In this document: piece by piece, positions 12,417 through 25,626 of the stretch
Position numbering within the stretch: the first letter of the stretch is position 1
Layout: each line of letters begins with the position of its first letter
DNA from: Cichorium intybus
Lineage: Eukaryota; Streptophyta; Magnoliopsida; Asterales; Asteraceae
NCBI GenBank assembly: GCA_023525715.1
Contig: CM042016.1
Coordinates: 75,880,382-75,944,381 of the forward strand
Direction of reading: 5' to 3'
Length of the DNA: 64,000 nt
Program-made: the position numbers and the translations under genes
Notes under the pieces: model-generated
Told to the model about the DNA's origin: nothing
Seen by the model: only the letters and a program-made list of their open reading frames with translations
The model's database searches: none

Positions 12417-13646
12417 TATTTTGCTTGTTTTCTTTTGAAAGTGTTTTAATTGTTGAACCTTTTGGATTAGGGTTTATAGAAATTAAACCCTAATGGCCTT
12501 AAATTTTGATTTTTAGGCTAGTGTTTCAAAAACCCTAGCCCCTCCCCTAATTTTCGATTTTCATAAGGCTTTCTTAGGGTTTTTCTATTTTTGGTAATTA
12601 TGATTAATTAATAAATGGAAAACCCTATACCCCTTTTTTTTCGAAATTAGTGGGTATGGATAAGATTAAATTAATTTGATCGATTTGTTGATCCTTATCT
12701 GATTTCATTTATTTAATTAATTGTTAATTAAAGGATAAACATTAAATCAATTTAGGTTTAAATTTAAATTTAAATTAAAAAGTTTAATTCGAAAATTTAA
12801 ATGGATAAACCAAAATATTTTAAAAGGTTTAAAATACATCTTATATATATTATTATTAAAAGTTAATATTTATATGTATAAGAACTGGTCAGTCATATCG
12901 CTAGTTTGCCTCATTCACGAAGCTGATCTATAACGGTGTATAAGGAAACTGCCTATAAAATGGCGGTTGAATGGGTGTCCACTCTCACCCACCGCTTCCT
13001 TGATTAGTGGCAGGTCGTTAGCAGAATGGATTTGATTGGACAACGTAATCACATTAAAAGTATAATGTTATTAAAGAAAGTACTAGAACGTGTTTAATAA
13101 AAATCCCAAATCTAGCTACTTCAGGAAAAATGTGAAAGATATGCTAACCCATGAAATTGCACATTACACTTTATTAGTCGTTAGGGGAGCGTGTGTGGTT
13201 TACCGGCACACTAATAGGGACTCATAAAGAGTGGTGATGGGTATCTCAAAAATTATCATTGTTGATGGAGCGTGTGTGGTTTACCAACACATCAATTTGA
13301 GATGATAAATGACATTGAGGTTGCCAAGCATATTTGCATGGTTATTCACTTCTTGCTTGTGATCCTCGGCATCCCAGTCACAAATGGAATAGCATAATCC
13401 GAGATTTAACATGCCATTGAATAGTTTGATGAATCTAAAAAGACCTATGAATTCCACTTAATTTGATTATCTTCTGCGGTGGAATTGGTAAATCGTCATT
13501 TACCTACTTATAAAATTTACAATTAGATTACGGCATACCTATTCTAAGTTGTGAATTATATAGGTGGATCCTAGCCTGAATATTTATTTTTGGGTTAATA
13601 TATTAAGGATTATATATATCTAATTAAAACTACATTTCTTTTATAG
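12417..13646 (+). mobile_element. Long untranslated leader of the nested copia
   Basis: About 1.2 kb without coding sequence. It is AT-rich up to about 12,900 and then has a short near-duplicated motif (gagcgtgtgtggtttacc) at 13,187 and 13,268. The last 270 bp match the leader of the palindrome arms. The leader ends in tttatag directly before the gag ATG, which resembles a splice acceptor. Confidence 0.7.
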
Positions 13647-14303
13647 ATGTCTGAAACTAGTGTCAACTCTCCTCCTTCTCCTCCTTCACCCATTTCTGAG
13701 AGCTTTAGAAGGCACCTATTGAATATGGATAAGCTGACTGGACTGAACTACGTGGAATGGCTTCGCCTGTGGAAGCTGGTTATGAGATATGAAGGAAAGC
13801 CATATCTGATCGAGTGTCCACTTCCCCGCCTACCGAAACATGGCATCACGCAGCAGCTTCATGATGATCATGACGTCTTGATTGAGGAATCCGAAGAATT
13901 TCGTAGCCTCATGTTGTTGACCATTGACCCCAACATTCGCATGGATTTTGAATTCCTAGGGCCATATGATCCAACACAACTGGCTGAGGAAAGGTTCCGA
14001 GAAAGGGTTGAAAAGGAACGAACAAGGATCTTCAAGGAGCTTGAAGTGTGCAAGCTAGAAGAAGGAAGCAGCGACGGTCCACATGTTCTCAAGATTGAGG
14101 GATACGTAGGCGAACTGTACAAACTTGGTCACCCTATTAATCGGGAGTTAAACATCTTACTCGACTCCCTGACTAGCCAGTACGATCTGTTCATCCAGAT
14201 GTACCGGAAAGGAAACCAGGATAAGACTATCATGGAAATGCGTTTGACTTTGTACGAGTCGTTCATAGAGAAACATAGCTCCACTGATTCAGCTACTTCA
14301 TGA
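13647..14303 (+). CDS. Copia Gag (N-terminal two thirds), 218 aa
   Basis: Opens with ATG at 13,647 and encodes a Ser/Pro-rich start followed by a UBN2/copia Gag domain (DKLTGLNYVEWLRLW near residue 28, LDSLTSQYDLFI near residue 175). No zinc knuckle follows; the frame stops at 14,301-14,303. Copia Gags usually continue through a CCHC knuckle into protease, so this one is truncated by the rearranged sequence that follows. Capsid-like assembly could persist, but packaging would probably be defective. Confidence 0.75.
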   Translation: MSETSVNSPPSPPSPISESFRRHLLNMDKLTGLNYVEWLRLWKLVMRYEGKPYLIECPLPRLPKHGITQQLHDDHDVLIEESEEFRSLMLLTIDPNIRMDFEFLGPYDPTQLAEERFRERVEKERTRIFKELEVCKLEEGSSDGPHVLKIEGYVGELYKLGHPINRELNILLDSLTSQYDLFIQMYRKGNQDKTIMEMRLTLYESFIEKHSSTDSATS

Positions 14304-17300
14304 TTGAATCCAGTGATGAGACGCATCAAGAAACGATCCAAATCGTCTGGACATGTTCTGAGATGTCTTAAACTGGGAATCCACTGGGTGGGTTACAGTT
14401 ACTCCTCTATTCTACAAGATATCGTATGAACCAGGGACATAGATAAGGTCAATTCCCAAAAGTTTAAAATTCTGTTACCTGATAGTCATTTATGATGACT
14501 CTGTCAGACTACTGATTGAACACATCAACCCAGTATGAGTTTGGCCAAACACTTAATGTCAGCATCAAATCATTGAGGGGGCCACAGATATCGCTTCTGC
14601 TTGTTAAGGCATAAGCAACAGATAAACTTTAACTACATAGTCTTTGTCTATTTCATCATGTCATACATTGACATACCCTTTATAACTAAGAATGATTAGA
14701 AGATGCTTTAAAGCCAATTCGTTTGGCAACTCAGGTATATCTAAAACTCAAAACTTCTGATCCTTAATTCATTGATACATGATGTGTTTCTCACATTTTC
14801 TTTGTATAGAGGGACTCGGTAGGACGCAAGACATTGACATATAGGAGCATATTCGGATTGGCTCACGAGCTCGTGTAGTTTTGAAGTTTAGCAAGATATT
14901 TGATTTTGTTATTAGCTAGTGGATTGTATGACATTGTTTTCACATGTTGCATTGTTTAAGGATATTTTTGTTTTAATAAAATGTTATCTTCTTTTATACA
15001 TGGTTATTTGAATTATCCTTGAAGTGTTGTGTGAATGTGTTGATTGCATAGATGGTAATAACTTGAATCTTGATGCATCCAAAGTGTGTTGGATTTATAA
15101 ATTGTCTTTTTTCTATGATTGTTGAAGTAAGGTTCTATAGGAATCGCTTCAACCAAAGGTCCAAGTGGATAAGACTTTGAATCATTTGACTTGGAGTCAC
15201 ATGATGATGTGAGTTCTTAGTAAAACTGACTGTTGCAAGAAATGAATCATCCAAAGATCCAATGGACAGGATTTTGGAATCAGTTGGCTTAGAGTCAAGT
15301 GATGAATGCACATCTTCAACAATTAACAAGGTCATAAATGTACATAGAAATGTAAAAGAAATTAAGATTATGAGCAACAGACACATTAGTAATTGTGAAT
15401 TGCTCGAATCTACAAACAAAACACAATTAGTTATACTTCATAATATTTGCCAATGAGTATGACAAATTTGATTTCGCTTATCAGAATAAGTGATTGATCG
15501 ATTGATTGAAACCTTGAACTGTTCAAGGACTTCAAAGGAAGTATAAGATCAACAAAATCCGAGTAAAACATAAAGGAAAATGTTTCACAGTTCATCCTCT
15601 TCCAAGAGCATTAAATGGTTATAATGTGTCTTAGGGAAGAAGACCGAGCATTGGTCAAAATAGTTTTGATCCTAGATGTATTAGATACACTTCTGATTAG
15701 TTTTCGATGAAATGGACATTCAACCAGTCAGACCATAGAACATATTCCAATAACATCTTAGACTAAGAAGGTTGCACAGACACCATCCGAACCTCATAAG
15801 TAGCCTGAACCTGATTAGTAGTGTCGTTTCTTTGGCCATCCCGCCTGTACCTATGAAAGAAGAGTCATTTTAGAAAGGACTCACATTCTAAGGAAACAGT
15901 GGGAGCAAGATTGATCCTGAAGGAGTTCAGGGATTAGCCAAGTAAAAGAACCTCTGGTCGTCACTAGGACTTGAGCAGGAATCAGATTCCTGTTAAACCT
16001 GATATATTGTTCTCTTTTGGAAACCAGTAGTATTGATCACCGTCATAAGGAGTTATGATCTGGGTGACATACCAGTTAGTGGTAAAACACTAAAGTTGGT
16101 ATGAATTAGCAATCGTACTACTTGGAAGCATTGATGAGTCTGATTGCTACCAAATAAGAGAACCTAAAGGGCGAGACCCCGTCTATGTGATAATTTAACT
16201 GATTTTACACATGGCTACGAGCCAGTGGGATTAATTGAATCATCAATAGAAGGTAACATAGATAGATATGTACCTGCATTCTAAGCAAGAATGGTTGATT
16301 GATGCAATACTCAAATTCATGTGATTGATTTTGAGAGAGATGCTCTCAACAAAACTAAAATAGATCTGAAAAGATAAGTCTTTGCTATAACTGCACTCCG
16401 TGAGTCATAGTAGGATTGGATGGTCTGAACCGCTTTCCTTAAATGGAAAACACAAGGGTTGCATGTGAGACACAACCAAAGGGGTTTAGAACATGCCAGT
16501 ACATCTCCAAATAGAAGGGTACATGGGCCCGAGATTCATGTCACGGGTACCTCACAAGGAAGGATCTTTGGATTCTCAAAATATGCCAAAAAGTTTGGAT
16601 TTTGTGAATAGCCTGAAAGAGTCTATGATTACATCAGAAGGTTTGAACTTTGGATTCTCAAAATATGCCAAGAGGTTTGGAGTTTTTGAATAGTCTGAAA
16701 GAGTTCCAAAACTACATCAAAGCTAGTGAGAGTATCATTACAATCTGCCTTTTTCTGTATGTCGGTTACATACTATTTCTAGGAAACATCTCTTAATGAC
16801 TTGTCATGAGAGATGAATCGCTATGAAAGATATAAAGGAGATACAATGTACTCATGTGGTTATAAGCATATATCTGATAGATGAAATCGTCAGTATAGAT
16901 CCAGCCAGTATAAGTATGATCTTGATAAAATTCAAGATGCATGACTATGGAAAAGAGTTTTCTAAAAGTCATGACATAATGAAAATGAATAATCCTTAGA
17001 TTCTGAAAAGGTTCAGAATGGAATGAATCGGATCCCATGAGCTTTTGTAAATTGGATCGATCACAAGTGTCATGAACTCATCCTGATAACTTGATGCTCG
17101 GAGCATGGTAAGTTAGATTCGGGAAACAACCTGGTTGAGAGTACTGGACGGATTATTTGAATGCACATTATGAGATATTTGGGGTAATTGTAATAATAAT
17201 TTGAAAGGAGTTTCAAATATGTAATCATTAACATCAATACGTGGTGCGAAAGGACTTCATGGTTAAAGAATTTTTGTCTGTATTCTGATGAAGCGCGTGT

Positions 17301-17480
17301 GGTTCACCGGCACATCATAACATCTTGGAATCGTCTTAGGATGTAGTCATCTGGACTAAAGATCTCGAGAACCATAAGAAGTAACAGTAGACACCACCGT
17401 TTCCGGAATGGAGTTAGGAGAGTAAAACAAGATGACATATTGAGATATCGTCGGAAGAGTGTCCAATCGGATTATCAGCA
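14304..17480 (+). pseudogene. Rearranged and decayed copia pol of the nested element
   Basis: About 14,385-14,690 matches the copia 3' untranslated region 1,955-2,240 in the same window strand, so it is inverted relative to this element. From 14,740 the order parallels 7,495-9,540: spacer, the cttggaatca block (twice, 15,150-15,210 and 15,245-15,310), linker (about 15,900), and RT. The RT box at 16,758-16,769 reads Tyr-Val-Gly-Tyr instead of Tyr-Val-Asp-Asp. A direct duplication (tttggattctcaaaatatg) lies at about 16,567 and 16,651. Confidence 0.65.
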
Positions 17481-17675
17481 ATGATGTACATCGTGAACAA
17501 ATATAGGACATTTTGGAGACATAGAGTAGAAGAATGTCACCTCATCGTGAAGAGGGTATCATCTGAAGAGAACCCTGTAGATCCTTTGACGAAGGCTCTG
17601 AGTAGGGTCAAGCACAATCAGCATGCTAGGAGCATTGGTCTGAGAGATGATATTGGGTTTTCAGTAATTAGATAG
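17481..17675 (+). pseudogene. Copia RNase H C-terminal fragment
   Basis: A 64-residue open piece contains VSSEENPVDPLTKALSRVKH, the usual copia C-terminus after RNase H. Its equivalent in the plus fragment near 22,800-22,920 reads VSSEEYSADRFTKAF. It ends the coding part of the nested element. Confidence 0.8.
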
Positions 17676-18409
17676 TTATTTCGAAACTTGTAATAAAGTA
17701 AATGTAATTGACTTTTGGTGATTAAATAATGGAGAATTATTTATGAGTATTGATTACCGCTATTTGTCAATGGCTCATTATCGTGTTTCATTTTGCATGT
17801 TTTACTTCCCGAATAATGTGATTATTCAAAAGACCACAGTCGATCATACTTTCGAAAGTGAGTAGTGAATTAAGACTGTCATGAATTGACTTGTAGACTG
17901 TCTAAGGAGTTAGAAATAGCAATAGAATTGCTGCTATGTTCATGAGTACTTAGAAATGGAGATTTGAGTATTGGACAAACCCACGCTCAGAGAATTACTT
18001 AATGGATTATATCATAAGTAATTCTGAGACGATAATATCTTATGGTCTTGAAACGGAGACATATGAGTTGTGATTTACAAGTCGGTTGAACATTGATAAT
18101 GCGTAAACGCATCGGTAACTCGATGTTATAAAGTGTATTGTTATGCGTAATTTGATGAGTAAAGGACATAAGTATATGAGTCAAAGTTTATTCGTTCCTT
18201 TTGCCCTAACGAGAAAATCTATATCTTTGGGCCCCTCGGTGATTTGGTGTTGACTTATAGTGCTGGGCCCAGCCAGGACTGAATTGATGTGTTCGATTAG
18301 AAGTCCTATATCATCACAAATCGAAAATCGGGAAACAAAGTATTGGACATTGAGATTGATTACAATCCATGTCTCATGTCTGAATGATATCTTGTAGAAT
18401 GGAGGATCA
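17676..18409 (+). mobile_element. 3' untranslated region of the nested copia, before the CACTA insertion
   Basis: Noncoding, matching 22,930-23,760 and, in reverse, 1,838-2,600. It resumes at 20,654 after the CACTA element and reaches the polypurine tract at 20,771. Confidence 0.7.
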
Positions 18410-19491
18410 TATCACTACTAGAAAATAGGCTTTTAATGACATACGAACTATGACACGCACTGATATTACGACACGCAAAACTGCGTGTCATAAAACAAAT
18501 GTCATGTTTTCTAAAATCTGAAGATTATATGACATACATAATTGCATATCGTAAATATATGTCATCTCTTTAACATATTTATGACATACAAAAATGTATG
18601 TCCTAGTACGCTGTCATAATAAAAAAAATTTAAAAACACGGAGGTTACTTGTGATTTTTTGTATGTCATGAAATTATTAAAGTGTCGTGTTTTAATTATC
18701 CCAAATAGTTATCGATTTGCGTATATCCCTTCATATTTTTCGTTATGCAGAAATCGACACTACCTTCTCTCTTCATCCTTCGCTTCGTATATGCGATTGG
18801 CACTTAGATTCCAGCTTCAGAACTCGATCGTACCTTCTATTTGTATATGCGATCAGCACTTGGAAGCCAGGATTTTCATTGGTCTTGTTTTCAGGGCCTC
18901 GTTGCTCCATCACCATTCTCGCTTCTCACAGAATTGATAGGTGGAATCGATAACTAGGGTTTCGGTCTGGTATGTGTTTCAACCCTAATATTCTTCCATC
19001 GATGGCTTCAAATTCTGAACTTCTCTTTATTCCCATCTTCTAGGGTTCTATCGGTGGAATCGATAACTAGGGTTCCTCCTTGCCCTCGTGTGCCTTGCTG
19101 CAACAACCCCTAATTCCCTCGACCCACTCCTTCACGGCTCATACTCATCGAGTAGTATGTAATCAATCTTAATCCTTTCTTTTAAAATCAGTTTCTAATT
19201 TTGAACTCTGTTTCTAATTTTGAACTTTTTATTTGTATTGAAATCTTAATCCAGTCGACAGTCTCCCACAAAGGTATGTCTTGAAATCTGTTTCTAAGTT
19301 TGAACTTTTCATTTGTATTTTTCGGATTTTGGTTGAAATCAATCTTAATCCTTTATTTTAAATGCTTTTAGACTTATATTCATGTAGTATTGTTCCCCTT
19401 TCCAGCTTAGTGCATGCTACCATTTGATGTTTACACGAATTACCTTCTGTTGGCATGCCTTCTGTTGGTTCACACGAATTACCTTCAAGGA

Positions 19492-19637
19492 CTGGTATGT
19501 GTGAGTTAATTTGATCAATTGAGATTTTTTTTTTTAAATTTGTAAATTTTTTATGTTTGGGTTTTTGCAGACAGTAGCAAGCATGTGAATGCTGTTAATA
19601 CTGGTATGTGTGAGTTAATTTGATCAATTGAGATTTT
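19492..19637 (+). repeat. 37-bp direct repeat inside the CACTA element
   Basis: The segment starting ctggtatgtgtgagttaatt at 19,492-19,528 recurs at 19,601-19,637, 109 bp apart. Nearby, ggtggaatcgataactaggg also occurs twice (about 18,940 and 19,050). Confidence 0.85.
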
Positions 19638-20312
19638 ACGCTTGACTGCATAAGTTGACTCACAACACAATTTTCTGAAATGTAAACTATTGCTATCAAA
19701 GATGATATGGGACAGGTAAATATTTTTATAATTATCATTCTTCTTGATCATTACAAGATGCAATACACACACAAACAACTATTCAAGTATATAACAAGCA
19801 GTTACACAGATGCATACCTGGAGAATAAGTATCAGGTAGATAGCTATGGATAGAGAACTGGTCCTTTTAGCATTAGAGTTACACCTGGTCTATGTAGTTT
19901 TGGTATTGATAGCATTATAATCAGACTTGGTGTATGCAATTTTGGCAAAAAAATATTACAGACATGGTCTATTATACCATCCTACTTTGTACTTGTAGTT
20001 GTAAATCCAACATTTTAGTTACAGACCTAGTAATACTACACACACAGAGTCCTAATATTTGGTATATTGTCCATTAACAGGTAACAAAGCGAGTGGACAT
20101 GGCAAGGGAAATTGGGTGGGTTGGAGCAGGCAGTCGGATAGTTATTATGTTTATTATTTTACAAACACTATTTTGACAAATTTAGAATGTTTTTTATTTT
20201 GTATGACATACAACATTGTGATAATGTGGTAATGGATGATATTTGTATTGATGGAATTTTATTTCATGTTAGGAGACATTAATTTAATGTGATTTAATTA
20301 CTACTTGTAAAT

Positions 20313-20453
<141 letters not shown>

Positions 20454-20770
20454 AGATTTTTTTTAAATAAATTACGACTTACATTGCGAGTCATAAACGT
20501 TTGTCATAAATGTATGTCGTAAATTTACGACACACAAATGTGTGTCATCTGTCATTTATGACAGGGGCTTCCTTGACAAACATTTGCGTGTCATATGTAC
20601 CCTTTAATGACACGCAATGCATGTCATTAAAAGCCTTTTTTCTAGTAGTGTATGATCACTTATCTTAGGACGCGTTACTGACTAGGTCAGAGTTTGGCAG
20701 CAGCTTTTGGAAGGTACAATTTGCTGATCGATTTAGAAGTTATACTGGCAGTTATAGTCAAAGACTTATC

Positions 20771-20782
20771 GAAGTGGGAGAC
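20771..20782 (+). other. Polypurine tract of the nested copia
   Basis: gaagtgggagac directly precedes the 3' LTR at 20,783 and serves as plus-strand primer. Confidence 0.85.
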
Positions 20783-21549
20783 TATTGGATTAGGTGTCTA
20801 AGCCATGACTATAATGGGTATATACTTGATTGATAGTAGCACAGTCCTTTTGGGTTGCCCTCAACGCTGGCAATTGGACAGAATAACCTTTAGATAGAGA
20901 CATTGATTTATTATGTGATTAATAAATCAATATAAATAATTTGTTAATATATTATGAGGATAATATATTAATTAGAAACAGTATTATTTAATTAATAATT
21001 AATCGAAAATTAATTGGAATTAACTTTGGAATTAATTGGATTAATTAAAAGTGCAGGGGCTGAATTGTAATTATTCAATAGTTGAGTAGTGAACAATTAT
21101 AGCAGGGTAGATATAATTGGTGAAAATTAGGATATACTTATCCATAATTTTCGAATTTTATATATAGATAAATAAGGGTTTGAATTTAACGATAAAAGGT
21201 TTATCCAGTTTAAATTCAAATAAGGCATATTTGTAAGGCTTATCTGCTAAACCCTTGAGACTATAAATAGGGGGCTCTGGATCCCCATATTCTGTGCCAA
21301 TTACCATTCCTGCTCTCCTCTCTGGTTTTTCTTGTTGCTAGCTTTGGGTGTGAAACATTTGAGACACAACGCTTGTGGTGCTCGCTTCTAAAAGATCAAC
21401 AAAGGTTAGGAATTCTTGAATTATCTTTTAGTATAAATCGAAATTGCCTATATGGTTCTAGTTATAGATTCAAATAGAGAAAACATAGATCCTTTAGGTT
21501 ACATGTGAACTTAAGTGTTTAAGTTTATCTGTCTACCTATTTCCTAAAA
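20783..21549 (+). mobile_element. 3' LTR of the nested copia
   Basis: It begins tattggattagg (first TG changed to TA) and parallels 11,617-12,403 throughout, ending tttcctaaaa. It has several substitutions and a small deletion relative to the 5' copy, so the insertion is not recent. Confidence 0.88.
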
Positions 21550-22134
21550 GATGTTCATATCCAAGATTATGCAGTTCATAGCAATTGTAGCAACTAAATA
21601 TGAATTAGAAATTCATACCTTAGTTGGGATGTAAGGACCCAAACCAAAATCCCTCTAATGATTTACACCTAAGAACACCATAAGAACAAACAGACAAAAC
21701 TTCTTCTAGGTTGAAGAACAAAATCCAGAACCCTTGAAGGATTAAGGAAATCGCCAAAACCTAGAGGAAAGGGAGAGGGAAGGAGTTGGCGGTTCTGAGG
21801 AGGCCAAAAGGAGTGCTTAGGTTTGATCCCTAAGCCTCTATTTATACTAGAGGGCTTCTAGTGCTCCTAGCCAGCCCCTGGACTTGTTTCTATTAATTAA
21901 ACCTTTAAATAATTACAATCCAGTCCTTCTAATTAATTTCTATAAATTAATTTAACAATTAATTATTGATTTAGTTTCTAATTAATTTATTTCTCAATAA
22001 ATTAATAAACTAATCATTCCTTCTCCTTTTTTGCTATTGTTTGTTTATACTAGGTCGTGAGGGACACCCAACATGACCTTGCTATTATTAGAAATATAAC
22101 CACAAGTTAATGAACTTGGACACTATCTCCAACA
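21550..22134 (-). mobile_element. Copia 5' LTR, minus strand, second piece
   Basis: It continues the LTR interrupted at 11,616 and ends ctatctccaaca at 22,134. To its right the plus-strand copia RT sequence starts at once (ctaggagatgca), so this minus-strand element may have inserted within another element's RT gene. Confidence 0.85.
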
Positions 22135-23896
22135 TCTAGGAGATGCAACACACATGCGTGGTATAAATATCTATAAGAGATTGATCAAAACGTCTAATAA
22201 GACTTAACCAAAGTATACATTTGAGTATGATCTTAAAGATATTCGAGATGTATAACTCCAAGAAAGGGTTTTTACTTATGGCATAAAATTGATTGAAAAT
22301 AAATGTCCTGGAACTAGAGAAGAACTGGACCGAATGAGTCGAGACCCATATGCATCTACTATAGGATTGATCATGTATGCCATGACATGTGTCAGTCCTA
22401 ATGTCTCGTATTCTTTGAGCATAGCAAGTCGGTTTTAGGACAACCATGACTAAAGTCATTAGACGATTGTTAAGAACATTATTGAGCATCTGAGAAAATC
22501 GAGAGATATGTTTAGTACATATAAAGAATGGTGACTTGGAAAAGTTCCAAGCTGAAATCAATGGCTAACTCCGCATGGGAATCTGAGTATATAACATCTA
22601 GTGATGTTGTAAAAGAGACTACAAGGTTGAAGGATTTCATTGGTAATCTTGGTGTTGTCCTCAACATCAGTGAACTCCTTGAGATCATCTAAGATACCAA
22701 GGGTGCAGTCACCTTGACTAAGGAACCCAAAGATCATGGGAAGTCGAAGAATATACTCAAGGAGTGCTACTTTGTTTCGAAATCGAGCTGAGGAAGGAAA
22801 ATAGTAAATAGGGTATCATCGGAAGAGTATTCGGCTGATCGTTTCACTAAGGCGTTCACAAGGACCAAGCATGAAGGTTATACAGGGTCCATAGGCGTTA
22901 GATTTGCAAGCAATATTGCATAAATGTTTTAGTTGTTAGTTTGATAGTTTCAAACATATAGCAGTATAAATTGTATCTGATTTAGTGATTATTATGTAGT
23001 GACTTAATAATAAGCTGGATTGCTATCATTTACATTAAATTTAATATTGTGTTTCATTTTGCATGTTTAGAACTCACTTCTCGAGTATTAACATACTCAA
23101 ACCTCCATAGTAGGTCGTACTCTTGGAAGTAAGTAGTGATTTAAGACTGTTATGGAGTATTAGTAGATTTTATATAGAGATTAGACATAATATGGAGATT
23201 ACGACTCACACACATGAGTACTTGATAGAGATTCAAGTATTGATTTCTTTTGCTCCAGTAAATCAGTCTGGAGACTATGGAGATTTCGACTAACACTCAT
23301 GAGCACTTAATAGAGATTCAAGTATTGGAACAACCCGCACTTAGAGATTACTTCATGGATTAAGTGACAAGTAATTCTAAGATGATAATATATATTATTC
23401 TTCAAACTAAGATACATGAGGTTTTTGCTTTGCAAATATGTTATGCATTGGTCTACTCAAACGCTGGCCGTAACTGATAGTTATAAAGGGTATGCTCATG
23501 TATGATATGATGAGTAGACAGAAACTATGTAGTCAAAGTTTACCTAATCCTTTTTCCCTAACAACAAGAAGCGATATATATGGGCCCCTCGATGATTGGA
23601 TGTTGACATTAAAATGCTCGGTCCTACTCTGACTAAATTGATGTGTTCAATTGAGTAGTCTGATATGGTCATCATAAATCACTATCGGGAAACAGAATTT
23701 GAATCTTCGAGATTGACCTTATCTATGTATCAGGTTCATAATGATATCGTGTAGAATACTGAATAATTGATCACTTATCCAAGGGTCGTTTGTTGACTTT
23801 GATCAGAGTTTGGCAGTTGCATTGGATGACATGCTTTTTGCTGATTATTAGTAAGTATTGGACCACACAAGTTGATGACTTGTCCAAGTGGGAGAG
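22135..23896 (+). mobile_element. Copia 3' fragment: RT/RNase H remnants, 3' untranslated region, polypurine tract
   Basis: Homology to 9,565-9,990 starts at 22,135. RNase H remnants run to about 22,922 in broken frames (YITSSDVVKETTRLKDFIGN near 22,590). A noncoding tail follows, then the polypurine tract gtccaagtgggaga before the LTR at 23,897. The 5' half of this element is not contiguous. Confidence 0.75.
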
Positions 23897-24678
23897 TGTT
23901 GGAAATAGTGTCCAAGATCATTAACTATTGATGATAGTTCTAATAATAGCAGAGTCTTTTTGGGTTGCTCTCACGACCTAGTTAAAACAAACAGTGACAT
24001 AAATAAAGTTGGAAAAATTAGTCTATTAATATGTGTTATGATAAATTAATTAGAAACTAATTGGTAATTAATTAAGAAATTAATTCGGAATTAATTTAAA
24101 GAAATTAATTACACGTACTAGATTATGATTAATTAAAGAGTTTAATTAATTAGAACAGTCTAGGGGCAATGTGTAAGGAGGCTTCCTTAAGTTTGAAACC
24201 CTATGAGCCCTCCAGTATAAATAGAGCCTTAGGGATCAAACCTTAAGCATCCATTTTGCCTCCTTGGAGCCGCCACCTTCCTTTTCCCCTCCCTTTTGGT
24301 GCGAATTCACAAACCCTTTTTGGGACGTCCTTTTTGAATCCGGCGTTGGGGGGTTTTGTGCCTCTTTCCTCCTCCCTAATGGAACTTCTGTCATTCAGGC
24401 TTTATGGTGTTTATGGGTGTGAATCATTATAGGGATTCTAGTTTGGATCCTCACATTCAAACAAGGGCACGAATTCATAATTCATCTCTTAGTTACTACA
24501 ATTGCTATGAACTGTATGATACTAGATTATGAACATTATGATCCATGCTTGAATTTTTGTATGAACTTGTGATTTGATCTTGTTAAGTCTTCCGCTATGC
24601 AAATTGTTTTGTTATTATTGATCAAATTTCTTCATTTGCTTCCGCTATTTATGATTATTATGTTATCATATTCCAACA
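23897..24678 (+). mobile_element. Copia 3' LTR, plus strand (782 bp)
   Basis: It runs from TGTTGGAAATAGTG to ...atattccaaca and follows a polypurine tract. No primer-binding site follows, so it is a 3' LTR. It resembles 10,632-11,334. It marks the right edge of the copia cluster. Confidence 0.85.
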
Positions 24679-25626
24679 ATTTACATATATAATTGTGAAT
24701 AACTTAATATATAAGAATGAAATGTATACTCAAATACTCATAATTTTCGATATAAATATGATTTTTGTTGAAAAAAATAATGGTAACTTAGGAAAACTAA
24801 ATTAAAATCATGACTTAATGTTAAGGACACCGATTTTCTAACTTAACCTACTAAGACATTTTTTAGCATTATATAAAAAAGAAACAACTATATATAATTG
24901 AACCACTAAATTTTTTATGCATTAAGTCCATTAAGTATATAAGAAACAATACCCTAATCTTTCTATTATTACCCCTAGTATCCCTTTTTCCCTTATGACG
25001 ATCCAGGTACTTACAATCACCTCAACAATTAATGGAACAAGAAAGAAGAATGAAAAAGAAGCTACATGAAAGATAACAGAAAACCCTTATGATGAGTGTG
25101 AATCATGACTTATAGACATAATAATTAAATGACAATTATCCCTTGTAAGTCGATTCTTGATCAGGAAAATGCAATTCTCATTCTTTGATTACAGATAACT
25201 GATATTGGGGAATGAATCCTCCACGTGAACACCTGAAAAGTTGATCAACAAAGTACTAATAAAAACTATGATCAACCTCCTCCCTTATCGCCCGGTTATC
25301 GGAAAAACTAGCAACCTCTAGTTTGCATAGAGAGCGCATGACTGAAATCAACATGCACAACTCGAGTTCTAGTAAAGCTGATTTTGTGGCTTTTCTTGTT
25401 CTATTATTTTGTGAGCTTGATGGAGACTTCCCATATAAATGCTCTTAATTTTCATTTGAATTGTATCTAGAATAACCAAAGCGTGAAATTGGGGTTCAAA
25501 TTAATTTAGTCAAATCTATAAGATTTCACATTCATGTAAACTTCAAATTATTTACTAGATCTTTCATGATTCTACATATCCTCGAGATTCAATGAAATCT
25601 TCTTGGGTATTTTAATTATCATAAGG
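24679..25626. other. AT-rich interval, nothing recognised
   Basis: No open frame, repeat or conserved motif stands out. Confidence 0.4.

Noticed and set aside
18659..18953. Overlapping 92- and 78-codon frames in the CACTA element considered as transposase
   Set aside because: No En/Spm transposase motif; sequence resembles a T/C-rich untranslated exon.
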